Positions 1 to 7,034 of a stretch of DNA of 64,000 bases are shown one piece after another. Under the pieces are notes generated by a model. It did not search any database and was not told the origin of the DNA. It worked only from the letters and a program-made list of their open reading frames with translations. The translations under genes and the position numbers were made by a program. The stretch's first letter is position 1. Every line of letters starts with the position of its first letter. This DNA comes from UBA868 sp016776875 (GTDB lineage: Bacteria > Pseudomonadota > Gammaproteobacteria > Arenicellales > UBA868), in contig CP179198.1 in the NCBI GenBank assembly GCA_051201585.1, positions 1,674,001-1,738,000 of the forward strand. The letters run 5' to 3'.

Positions 1-810
1 ATTTGTGGTGGCCTCCGTTTGTGCTTCATCCCCTTTGAAGAGATCAGCAAATGACCAGTTAATGGTCGCCATGACACGTGTCTCAAAGGCATCGTCATAT
101 GAGACTTTAAGGCCAGCGGTTAGGTTATTCGTAATATCATAGTTAAGGCCAGCTGATGCGCCTGAGCCACTGGCTTCCCCGACATCCCCGTTCTGGTGGT
201 AGTAACCCACTGTGACTTTGGTTTTGTCATTGATCTGGTAGCCGACATCCGCTCCATAGGTCTCAAGTGCACCGCCTTCATAGTGACTATTCAATTGTTG
301 TTCGGTATCCCCTGTGGGAATTAGGGCATACACATCAAAGCGCCATTGGTTGGAGACAAACTCAGCACCTAGGGCCGCCTGCTGGAAGTCAACGGTTCTG
401 GGGTCAGTGACCACTACATTGGTATCCACTGGCCCTGCTTTTAATTCTCTAGTGTCATAGCCTGCATAGACCCCATACATCTGGCCTGATTCGTTTAACC
501 GTCGATAACCCAGACGGGTAGAAGTCGAGAGTGTGGTGCCTGCCACATCGGTATTGATAATACTGCTATCGCCTGATCGGTCATCCAGGTTGGCTTTGGC
601 TTCTATGTCTACATAGGTGACGGCATTGGAGGTTTTATGAAGGGGAATGAAAGCCCCTGCCCCGATGGCATTAGGCACTCCTGCGCCTTGGGTCTGGCCG
701 ATGGCCCTTAGATCAAAGTTAACCGTATCTTCTACAGAAATATCCTGTGCAAATATGGGATAAACCACTAGAAGAAGAAGGCTTGCAACAACAGGAGTGA
801 AACGATTCAT
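1..810 (-). CDS. Outer-membrane beta-barrel protein, 3' part outside window
   Basis: The minus strand reads open from an ATG at 810 to the window edge (270 codons) and continues outside. The protein starts with a clear signal peptide (MNRF, then a hydrophobic core, cleavage after about IFAQ). Behind it comes a glycine- and aromatic-rich sequence with alternating polar and hydrophobic residues and tyrosine/phenylalanine strand ends (GYRRLN, GVYAGYDTR, WRFDVYALIP, VTVGYYHQNG), as in transmembrane beta-barrels. The blocks around GYRRL and YAGYDTR recall inverse-autotransporter or porin-like barrels, but I cannot settle the family. The role could be a pore or a surface anchor. No partner gene is visible on this side. 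The 241 bases up to the next gene hold only one copy of a 19-bp repeat. Confidence 0.6.
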   Translation of the reverse strand, partial: MNRFTPVVASLLLLVVYPIFAQDISVEDTVNFDLRAIGQTQGAGVPNAIGAGAFIPLHKTSNAVTYVDIEAKANLDDRSGDSSIINTDVAGTTLSTSTRLGYRRLNESGQMYGVYAGYDTRELKAGPVDTNVVVTDPRTVDFQQAALGAEFVSNQWRFDVYALIPTGDTEQQLNSHYEGGALETYGADVGYQINDKTKVTVGYYHQNGDVGEASGSGASAGLNYDITNNLTAGLKVSYDDAFETRVMATINWSFADLFKGDEAQTEATTN

Positions 811-957
811 ATCGCTTGATTTCAGTTAATGTGAATAAATACCTGAGAAGATGCTGTGATACATCACCAAAGCGCAGGCTGGCTTTGATGGAATAGAAGG
901 TAACAGACTGGGTGAGATAAATCTAATGCGCTAGATGCATCTAAGAGCAGAGAATTG

Positions 958-976
958 GGTTAAGCGGTTGGGATGA
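958..976 (+). repeat. 19-bp direct repeat, copy 1
   Basis: GGTTAAGCGGTTGGGATGA. An identical copy lies at 1504-1522 in the same orientation. The two copies bracket the VOC gene at 1052-1489. The bases outside the 19 differ, so this is a short exact repeat and not the edge of a longer duplication. It could be a recombination scar, a target-site duplication or a shared regulatory element. Confidence 0.75.
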
Positions 977-1051
977 TAGATTAAACCCTTCTTCTTTAAA
1001 TGATTCAGCAGAAAATATAAACCTGCATGGTTATTAAAGCGCTTTAGTCTT

Positions 1052-1489
1052 ATGGAATTTCAAAAAACTGGCACGGTGGTGGCCGAACTCTGGTGTAGCG
1101 ACTTTCAAGAAAGTCTTCGGTTTTATACCGAATCCCTTGGTTTTCGCATTGGTCAACATAAAGCAGGTAGTTCTCATGCCTATTTATTGCTAGGTACGGC
1201 ACAGATTATGATTTCCAATTTTGCACAAGACGGGACATGGGAAACAGGTCCGTTTAGCAGGCCCCTTGGAAGAGGGATCAATTTCAGTTTTTTTATTAAT
1301 GATGTTCAATCCTTTTACGATAAGCTTGTTTCAGATGACATTTCCCCTTTCGTCGACCTCTATACGATCTGGTATTGGCGTCCTGACTGCATGGCGAATC
1401 ATAAAGAATTTGCCCTTCTTGACCCTGATGGTTACATGCTTCGATTCTCTGAATGCATAGGTAATCATCCAAACAAGACAAATGATTAA
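1052..1489 (+). CDS. VOC (glyoxalase/bleomycin-resistance) family protein
   Basis: A 145-aa protein of the vicinal oxygen chelate fold. The N-terminal half has the usual beta-alpha-beta start (VAELWCSDFQESLRFYTESLGF, then LLLGTAQIMI) and the C-terminal half ends with the family's typical FALLDPDGYMLRFSE strand. Such proteins bind a metal between paired beta-alpha-beta-beta-beta modules and act as lyases, dioxygenases or drug-binding proteins; nothing here fixes the substrate. It is the only plus-strand gene in the first 14 kb and is flanked by two identical 19-bp direct repeats, which suggests it arrived separately from its neighbours. Size is normal for a single-chain VOC protein that works as a dimer. 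Confidence 0.75.
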   Translation: MEFQKTGTVVAELWCSDFQESLRFYTESLGFRIGQHKAGSSHAYLLLGTAQIMISNFAQDGTWETGPFSRPLGRGINFSFFINDVQSFYDKLVSDDISPFVDLYTIWYWRPDCMANHKEFALLDPDGYMLRFSECIGNHPNKTND

Positions 1490-1503
1490 GGCAAAAGCAT
1501 TAG

Positions 1504-1522
1504 GTTAAGCGGTTGGGATGAA
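1504..1522 (+). repeat. 19-bp direct repeat, copy 2
   Basis: Identical to 958-976. This copy sits between the end of the VOC gene (1489) and the stop of the Nif11-type gene (1528). See copy 1. Confidence 0.75.
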
Positions 1523-1527
1523 TGGGT

Positions 1528-1788
1528 TTAACATTTACCGCCGCTTCTGCCACCCCCGCTGATCAACTCCAACTCAAAGTCAGTCAGATCACCATCTTGT
1601 CCCAAGAAGTCCTGATGGGCGTACACCTCATCTGAAGTAATCGTGTAACCATGTGTCTTGGCAAGGGTTGTGATGCCATCTCCCATGCCAGTGCCATTAG
1701 CTGTTGCGGCATTAATGATGGACACCACTGCTTCTTGAAGATCATCATCTTCAAGAACGGCATTACGGAAGGAATTAAAGTCGGTCAT
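1528..1788 (-). CDS. Nif11-type leader peptide, putative RiPP precursor
   Basis: An 86-aa protein. I start it at the ATG at 1788, which has a good ribosome site (CAGGAGAATCCC just upstream); the frame runs open to 1878 but that part overlaps the upstream gene. The sequence matches the Nif11-like leader family: an N-terminal helix (FNSFRNAVLEDDDLQEAV), a middle containing GITTLAKTHGYTITSDEVY, and an acidic segment ending DFELELISGGG. Families of this kind use the double-glycine as the leader cleavage site. The remaining core would be only about six residues, RSGGKC, with one Ser and one Cys. It lies 13 bases behind the pentapeptide-repeat lipoprotein gene, so the two are probably cotranscribed. 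No modifying enzyme or peptidase-transporter is present in the window. It may be a true peptide precursor or an orphan leader. Confidence 0.75.
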   Translation of the reverse strand: MTDFNSFRNAVLEDDDLQEAVVSIINAATANGTGMGDGITTLAKTHGYTITSDEVYAHQDFLGQDGDLTDFELELISGGGRSGGKC

Positions 1789-1801
1789 GGGATTCTCCTG
1801 A

Positions 1802-2386
1802 TTAAAACGGGCAATCGTTACCTGAAGTTCCCCAGTTGATTCCGTTGGGGCAGATGGTGGATGAGGTTGCTTGGACACCAGTCAGGTTCGCACCACTCAG
1901 GTCCGCACCATACAGGTCCGCATTACTCAGGTTTGCACCATTCAGGTTCGCATGAGTCAGGTTCGCGCCATACAGGAACGCATTACTCAGGTTTGCTTCA
2001 GACAGGTACGAATTACTCAGGTCCGCACCACTCAGGTCCGCACCATTCAGGTCCGCACCATACAGGTCCGCATTCCTCAGGTTTGCATCAACCAGGTACG
2101 CATCATTCAGGTTTGCATGACCCAGGTTCGTATAACTCAGGTTCGTGAAACCCGAGATCTCATCAATCAGGTCAGCCCAAGGCATGATGTAGTAACTTTT
2201 CTCATGAGCCATAAACCAACCACACCCCGTCCTTTCGGTATGGTGAGTCTGGTAACCAGAACCCCGACAATCGCCATACGGAAACGCATTGGCAGTCTTG
2301 GAGAATTCCACACCGCCACTGGAGTCAGGTCCAGAGCATGAGGTGAGTAAGAGGGTTGAGAGGATAAGGGGGATTATTTTGTTCAT
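1802..2386 (-). CDS. Pentapeptide-repeat lipoprotein
   Basis: A 194-aa protein starting at the ATG at 2386; the open frame continues upstream to 2491 but that part is a fragment of another gene. The N-terminus is a lipoprotein signal (MNKIIPLILSTLLLTSC, lipobox LLTSC), so it should be lipid-anchored outside the inner membrane. After a Cys-containing stretch (FPYGDCRGSGY, TGCGWFM) come roughly twenty A(D/N)Lxx pentapeptides (for example NADLYGADLNGADLSGADL), predicted to form a right-handed quadrilateral beta-helix. It closes with a short tail holding two Cys (STICPNGINWG, NDCPF). The gene directly precedes the Nif11-type gene. Function is unknown. The DNA of the repeats also opens long His/Thr-rich frames on the other strand, which are shadows. 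Confidence 0.8.
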   Translation of the reverse strand: MNKIIPLILSTLLLTSCSGPDSSGGVEFSKTANAFPYGDCRGSGYQTHHTERTGCGWFMAHEKSYYIMPWADLIDEISGFTNLSYTNLGHANLNDAYLVDANLRNADLYGADLNGADLSGADLSNSYLSEANLSNAFLYGANLTHANLNGANLSNADLYGADLSGANLTGVQATSSTICPNGINWGTSGNDCPF

Positions 2387-2422
2387 GCCCCAATCATGAG
2401 TCTCGAGGTGTAGAAAATCTAC

Positions 2423-2506
2423 CAGGAAATCAATCCCCCCGCCAGACACAATAAAGATTTTGAACTGGTTAGCTCGCAGATAGTCAAGCAATTCATGTGA
2501 TGGTAC
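2423..2506 (-). pseudogene. Remnant of a HAD-family phosphatase
   Basis: Read on the minus strand, 2506-2423 gives about 28 residues, VPSHELLDYLRANQFK then IFIVSGGGIDFL. This matches the motif II region of a HAD hydrolase group (LLxYLRANGFKTFIVSGGGxEF). A TAG codon stands immediately upstream at 2507-2509, no other part of such a protein is found on either side, and the frame then runs into the pentapeptide lipoprotein. HAD hydrolases of this kind are, as I recall, often found beside sulfatase genes, and a sulfatase gene lies just upstream at 2566-4170. I read this as the last trace of such a neighbour after a deletion or replacement. Confidence 0.65.
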
Positions 2507-2565
2507 CTAGTTTTTGAAAAATTCCGCCGCCCAAACCGGTCAGGCGACGGCTCATTCAGACCCCG

Positions 2566-4170
2566 TTACCGCCCTCTTGCGGCGTTCTCGATCTGCTCCT
2601 GAATTTTGGTTAAATTGAAAGAACCCGGCGATTGACTTGGCGGATAAGCTACGAGTGATTTGAGGAATTTACCGGCTAACTGTTGCATCGGCACCAAAAC
2701 GAAGGCCCGGTCGAGGAACCAATCGTGATAGGTATTCGAGTTATGCTGCGCCTTCTCGAAAGGGTCCCGACGGAGATTGAATAGTAACGGTATGCGCAAC
2801 TCCACGAACGGTTCACGCCAAATTTGAAAGGTCTCCGCTCGGTTCTCCTGGAAAACAGCCTTCCAATCGCCAAGGCGGAGCGCGACTACAGCACCATCGT
2901 CGTTCACATAAATAAATTCTTTTCGGGGTGATGCCGCTATATTTTCACTCGGACTCCTGTAAGTGTCCGCATTCGACAGATATTCATTCATATCATAGCC
3001 ATCGAGATGTTGGCGATAAGTGCGTCCGATCGCCTCATATCCGTCCAACATATCTTCCTTGAGATCGGTTTTGCCCGCTGCTGCTGCAAATGTCACCATC
3101 CAGTCCTCGTGAGCGACAATCCCGTTCAGCGTCTTACCCGCAGGATATTTCTCCGGCCAGCGAACAAAGGCGGGCACGCGATAGGCGCCCTCCCAGTTAC
3201 TGTTCTTTTCTTTACGGAATGGCGTCGTACCAGCGTCTGGCCACGTGTTGTAATGCGGACCATTATCCGTGGAATAGAGAACAATGGTGTTTTCACTAAT
3301 ACCTAATTCATCGAGCAGATCCAGTAATTCCCCAACGTGCATGTCGTGCTCGACCATTCCGTCGTGATATGCATTCCCACTCGAACCCGAAATACCGGTG
3401 AGCTCTTCTTTGACATGCGTGCGGAAGTGCATACGGGTCCCGTTCCACCACGTAAACCAGGGCTTGCCCTCCGCATGCTGACGCTGAATGAAATCCTTAG
3501 CGGCTGCAATGGATTCATCATCAATGGTTTCCATGCGTTTTTTTGTCAAAGGACCGGTGTTCTCAATGGTCTGCGTACCGTCCGGATTTGCTTTTGTTTT
3601 TAGTACGCCCCGTGGGCCATAGTGCTCAAGAAACGTTCGCCCATCCGGCATCACATACTCAGCAGGATAATCTCGATTCTCTGGTTCCTCTTCGGCATTC
3701 AGATGATAGAGATTGCCCATAAACTCATCAAAGCCATTATTTGTCGGCAGATGCTCGTCGCGATCTCCAAAATGGTTTTTGCCAAACTGTCCCGTCGCAT
3801 AGCCCTGCTCTTTTAACACCGCAGCAATTGTGATGTCCTGCTCCTGCCAACCCTCTGGCGCACCCGGTAAACCGACTTTTGTCATACCCGTACGGACCGG
3901 AACGGTACCGCCCATAAAAGCAGCACGACCTGCTGTGCAACTCTGCTGGGCATAGTAGTCCGTGAAACTGATTCCATCACTAGCGATGCGATCTATGTTC
4001 GGCGTCCCATAAGCCATCATCCCGCGATTGTTATGACTAATATTCCACGTACCGATATCGTCACCCCATATCACCAAGATATTAGGCTTAGTTTCTTGAG
4101 CGAAGCTACACAGTGGCACCAAGAACAGAGAAATCACGGAAATGAAGCAAAGCGGTTTTTTTCTAAACAT
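2566..4170 (-). CDS. Secreted type I sulfatase (arylsulfatase family)
   Basis: A 534-aa protein that hydrolyses sulfate esters in the periplasm or outside the cell. A signal peptide ends near CSFAQ. The sulfatase signature CTAGR (C-x-A-x-R) at about residue 78 supplies the cysteine that is matured to formylglycine. Metal and sulfate ligands are recognisable: WGDDIG near the N-terminus, GKNHFGD, and LYSTDNGPHY in the middle. A C-terminal region with LFNLRRDPFE is typical of the bacterial arylsulfatase group. No formylglycine-generating enzyme or sulfate-ester transporter is present in the window. The gene stands alone, with an AT-rich upstream region containing an imperfect inverted TTTATTGT/ACAATAAA pair (4200-4229). 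The substrate is unknown; algal or host sulfated compounds would fit a marine bacterium. Confidence 0.9.
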   Translation of the reverse strand: MFRKKPLCFISVISLFLVPLCSFAQETKPNILVIWGDDIGTWNISHNNRGMMAYGTPNIDRIASDGISFTDYYAQQSCTAGRAAFMGGTVPVRTGMTKVGLPGAPEGWQEQDITIAAVLKEQGYATGQFGKNHFGDRDEHLPTNNGFDEFMGNLYHLNAEEEPENRDYPAEYVMPDGRTFLEHYGPRGVLKTKANPDGTQTIENTGPLTKKRMETIDDESIAAAKDFIQRQHAEGKPWFTWWNGTRMHFRTHVKEELTGISGSSGNAYHDGMVEHDMHVGELLDLLDELGISENTIVLYSTDNGPHYNTWPDAGTTPFRKEKNSNWEGAYRVPAFVRWPEKYPAGKTLNGIVAHEDWMVTFAAAAGKTDLKEDMLDGYEAIGRTYRQHLDGYDMNEYLSNADTYRSPSENIAASPRKEFIYVNDDGAVVALRLGDWKAVFQENRAETFQIWREPFVELRIPLLFNLRRDPFEKAQHNSNTYHDWFLDRAFVLVPMQQLAGKFLKSLVAYPPSQSPGSFNLTKIQEQIENAARGR

Positions 4171-4524
4171 GGTTCGAATCCATAGAAATGTAAAAATATT
4201 TTATTGTGATTTTATAATAAAACAATAAACTGGCCAACATCCTTTGACGCGCATTCTGACAATAAAGTGATTCACCGTCTTTCGCCCCGCTATCTCATCC
4301 ATCGTCTCATGCCAAAATTGTGCTTTCTACGACCAAATTAGTGCGTCCCACACCCCGCCAAAGACGGAGCAGCAGTCGATTGCCAAAATTATCTTTTAAA
4401 GAAAGATCGAAAACAAACGAGTAATGCAGAAACGCACGAAGATTTCAAACCGAAATAGGTCCGTCGTTATCATTTAGACAGCATTTGGTTTTGACTCAAA
4501 ACCTTTGAATGCTTATGACTTTCT
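4171..4524. other. Intergenic stretch with AT-rich sulfatase promoter region
   Basis: 354 bases between the sulfatase start and the end of the restored VWA reading frame. The first 60 bases are AT-rich and carry TTTATTGT (4200-4207) and its reverse complement ACAATAAA (4222-4229), a possible operator or promoter element for the sulfatase gene. I see no further gene, RNA or terminator in the rest. Confidence 0.4.
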
Positions 4525-6215
4525 CTACATTTCTATTTCCACAAACACCCCAGCAGGCAAGTCAAAAGCCTCCACAATTGTCATCACCGGCCCTTTCCGT
4601 TCTGCCTGAAAATTTACCATGTATGTTCCGGGCTGTAACGGAATCGGACCCAGCTTTTCTTCAATTGGACTGAGAACTCAACATCACCGCTGTCTTTTAA
4701 ACGAGAAAATTCAACCATATGAGGTGGCTTGGCACCTTCGGCATAGGTGAACCCAACCCCCGTGTTGATTGCGAACTGCGTAAGTTCATTATCATTGACA
4801 ACGACAGCGCCTAATGGGGAATCTGTTGCCCCATGCTTGGTTTGCCGGTACACCAGTTGATAATCTCCTGGCGGGACAATTTGGGGTTTGAATTCAAACT
4901 TGCTGACTTTGAGTACGACTTGTCCGTCCTTGTCTTCTAACTGCCACCACCGACGACGGATCTCTGGAACCCAGTCGGCTTTAACCAACTGCAATCCTGT
5001 TGCAACCCTGACTTCATTTAACTGACCCATCTGAATTTCTATCGCGCCAAGACTGACCGGAGTAGTTCTATGTTCGTTTTGGTACCAGATCAGTTCATAG
5101 CGACCCGCCGGTACGACCTGTGCTGGTAGGTCACGAAACCAAATACCAGGTCTTTTGCCCAGCTCATCGTTTGCCGCCTTAAGGCCCCACCAATAAGGCG
5201 TTTCGACCCACTGCGGCATATTCAGATGCACACCGGTATTCACAGGAACTTCGACGACCTCGCCAGATTTAACCTCCACGATCTTTTCAGTAACCGCCTC
5301 GGCCGCCCGGTGTTCATTCTGGCGCCACACCAACTGATAAGTACCTGCCGGCACCTGTTGGGGCGTCATACCCTGTCGCGCAAATTTATAAAGAATCTCT
5401 CCTGATTCGACATCAGACAAGCCCCAGTATCTTGGCTCTTCAACCCATGGCTCGGGCAGCAATTTTACGGTCCCAGGTCCAATCGCTTTTATTTTGATTG
5501 ACGTCGACACCGACTCTACAGCTGGGGCGACAGGCTCGGGAGCGGGCTCAACCTCTACCTTCACCTGTTCCACCACGCTTTCTTTCACAACGGTCAACGC
5601 GGCAAGAAGATCTGCTGCATTACTGGCCGTAAAAAATTCACCGCCACCGGCGTCGGAAATACACGCGAGCTTTTGTTCCTGCTCTTTTGTCAAATCGAAA
5701 CCCACGACATGCATCACAAAACGAGTCCCTGACCCCTTCAGCTTTGCAGTCAGCGCACAGGGATCTTTACCGCAACTCTCCAAACCGTCGCTGATGAGCA
5801 CAATCGTGGCTTCACCCTGCTCAGCCTGCAGTCGATCGACAGTTCGTTGGATCGAGTCAGTAATCGGTGTTTTACCAATCGCATTGAGCGAGTTAATTCG
5901 TTCTTGAAGTCGAACCTTAGTAACTGGATCAAGACTTTGAAGCGGCGCCACCTCTTCTATATCTGCACAATCAAATTTGCGGCGATGGCCATAGGCAGTG
6001 ACGCCCGAGCGGATATCCGCCGGCGTTTGGTCGATTAGACTGGAAAGCGTTTCCTTTGCAATTTCAATTCGTGGCTTGCCATCTACCTGCTCCCACATGG
6101 AGCCAGAGGCGTCGAAAATAAAGTAAAGAATATTACTTTGAGCCTTTACATTGACAGACAAAACGCAAAGCGCGAAAGCGACAACAGAACAAACAAAACG
6201 AAGTGTGATCTTCAT
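4525..6215 (-). CDS. Secreted VWA-domain protein with four C-terminal repeats; frameshifted near its end
   Basis: The start is the ATG at 6215, with ribosome site AGGAG and a signal peptide (MKITLRF to NVKA). A von Willebrand A domain follows (about residues 27-220) with the metal site DASGSMW at its start. After a proline-rich linker come tandem repeats of about 75 residues sharing a W-x-x-P/L-W-x-x-x-x-D/N entry and the core VPAGTYQLVWRQNEHR, VPAGRYELIWYQNEHR, VPPGDYQLVYRQTKHG. The conceptual frame ends at 4614, but the next frame continues without stop to TAG at 4525-4527 and reads LGPIPLQPGTYMVNFQAER and on, clearly the core of a fourth repeat. Adding one A to the AAAA run (plus-strand T4 at 4655-4658) restores one frame. 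VWA domains bind proteins or metals; the true role here is unknown. Confidence 0.75.
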
Positions 6216-6305
6216 ACCAACTCCTATCGCAGTCCAGGTTGTCATCTTACCTTAATAGCATAGGCGCGACCAAAGCGCAGATCGAATTTCCCTCTTACTC
6301 CTGAT

Positions 6306-7034
6306 CTATAGTTTTTTTTCTGATTCATTCATTCGAATCTGCCGTAAAACCTTATCAAGTATGTGGGGAGGTTCCCAGTTAGGCGCCATACGACCCTTGG
6401 AATCCACTGGAGGATTGGCTTTATAAAAAATAGATCTTGCAACTTGTATATCTTCTTTTGCAGCACTAAATCTTTCCTGCATCAATCTGGCAATACCGCG
6501 ATAACGATATCCGTGCGTCTGATCGGGCTGGCGATCAATTAAAGTTGTCCCAATTTCTTGGAGTCGCTCAAAATCTCCAATCCGAATCGCAACAACCGCA
6601 GCATTGATCAACGACTCGTTAGATCGGATAATCGTTTCAGTGTTCGACTCGAGTATCACTCCAGCCAATTCAATCCGCACTTTCCATCTGGAATTATCGG
6701 GAAGTACCGCCTCGATCCTAAATGACCGATTAATACTCACAACATCTGCGTAGAGATAGACATCAGGCGGACCGATCGGGATCATCGTAACCCCTTTTCT
6801 CAGCTCATCTAAGTTGTCACTGATTTCAATAAGGGAGGGCGGTTCAGACGCCACCCAAGCCTTCAGGATATCAAGTTCGCCTTGATGACCACGAAGCGCG
6901 ATTTGTATGACTGAGGGACCTAAAATATCTCCAGCGATAATCTCAAAATCAAGTTCAGTCTGCGCCTCAATGCGAGGGGTTACAGCGTATGCTAATAAAA
7001 AAAACAAGCAAAATTTGCGAAGCACGATCAACAT
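6306..7034 (-). CDS. Secreted protein with TPR-like C-terminal half, unknown function
   Basis: About 242 aa from the ATG at 7034; the frame is open to 7127, but the earlier part overlaps the upstream gene. The ATG lies across the upstream stop (ATGTTGA), suggesting translational coupling; a GTG at 7025 is an alternative with a better spaced GAGGG. A signal peptide (LRKFCLFFLLAYAVTP, end near IEA) is followed by a beta-rich domain of about 110 residues and then a helical part (AAVVAIRIGDFERLQEIGTTLI, YRYRGIARLMQERFSAAKEDI) that looks like two tetratricopeptide-type hairpins. I do not recognise the family. It lies between a zincin-like protein and a VWA protein, all on one strand and all exported, so the three may work together. 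Confidence 0.6.
   Translation of the reverse strand: MLIVLRKFCLFFLLAYAVTPRIEAQTELDFEIIAGDILGPSVIQIALRGHQGELDILKAWVASEPPSLIEISDNLDELRKGVTMIPIGPPDVYLYADVVSINRSFRIEAVLPDNSRWKVRIELAGVILESNTETIIRSNESLINAAVVAIRIGDFERLQEIGTTLIDRQPDQTHGYRYRGIARLMQERFSAAKEDIQVARSIFYKANPPVDSKGRMAPNWEPPHILDKVLRQIRMNESEKKL

Noticed and set aside
1870..2150. Regular short DNA repeats resembling a CRISPR or minisatellite
   Set aside because: The period is 15 bases and follows the pentapeptide codons in frame; there are no unique spacers of constant length.
1861..2341. Two long plus-strand frames rich in His, Ser, Thr and Val with regular repeats
   Set aside because: They are the antisense of the pentapeptide-repeat coding region; the 15-base codon period of that gene opens and patterns the other strand.
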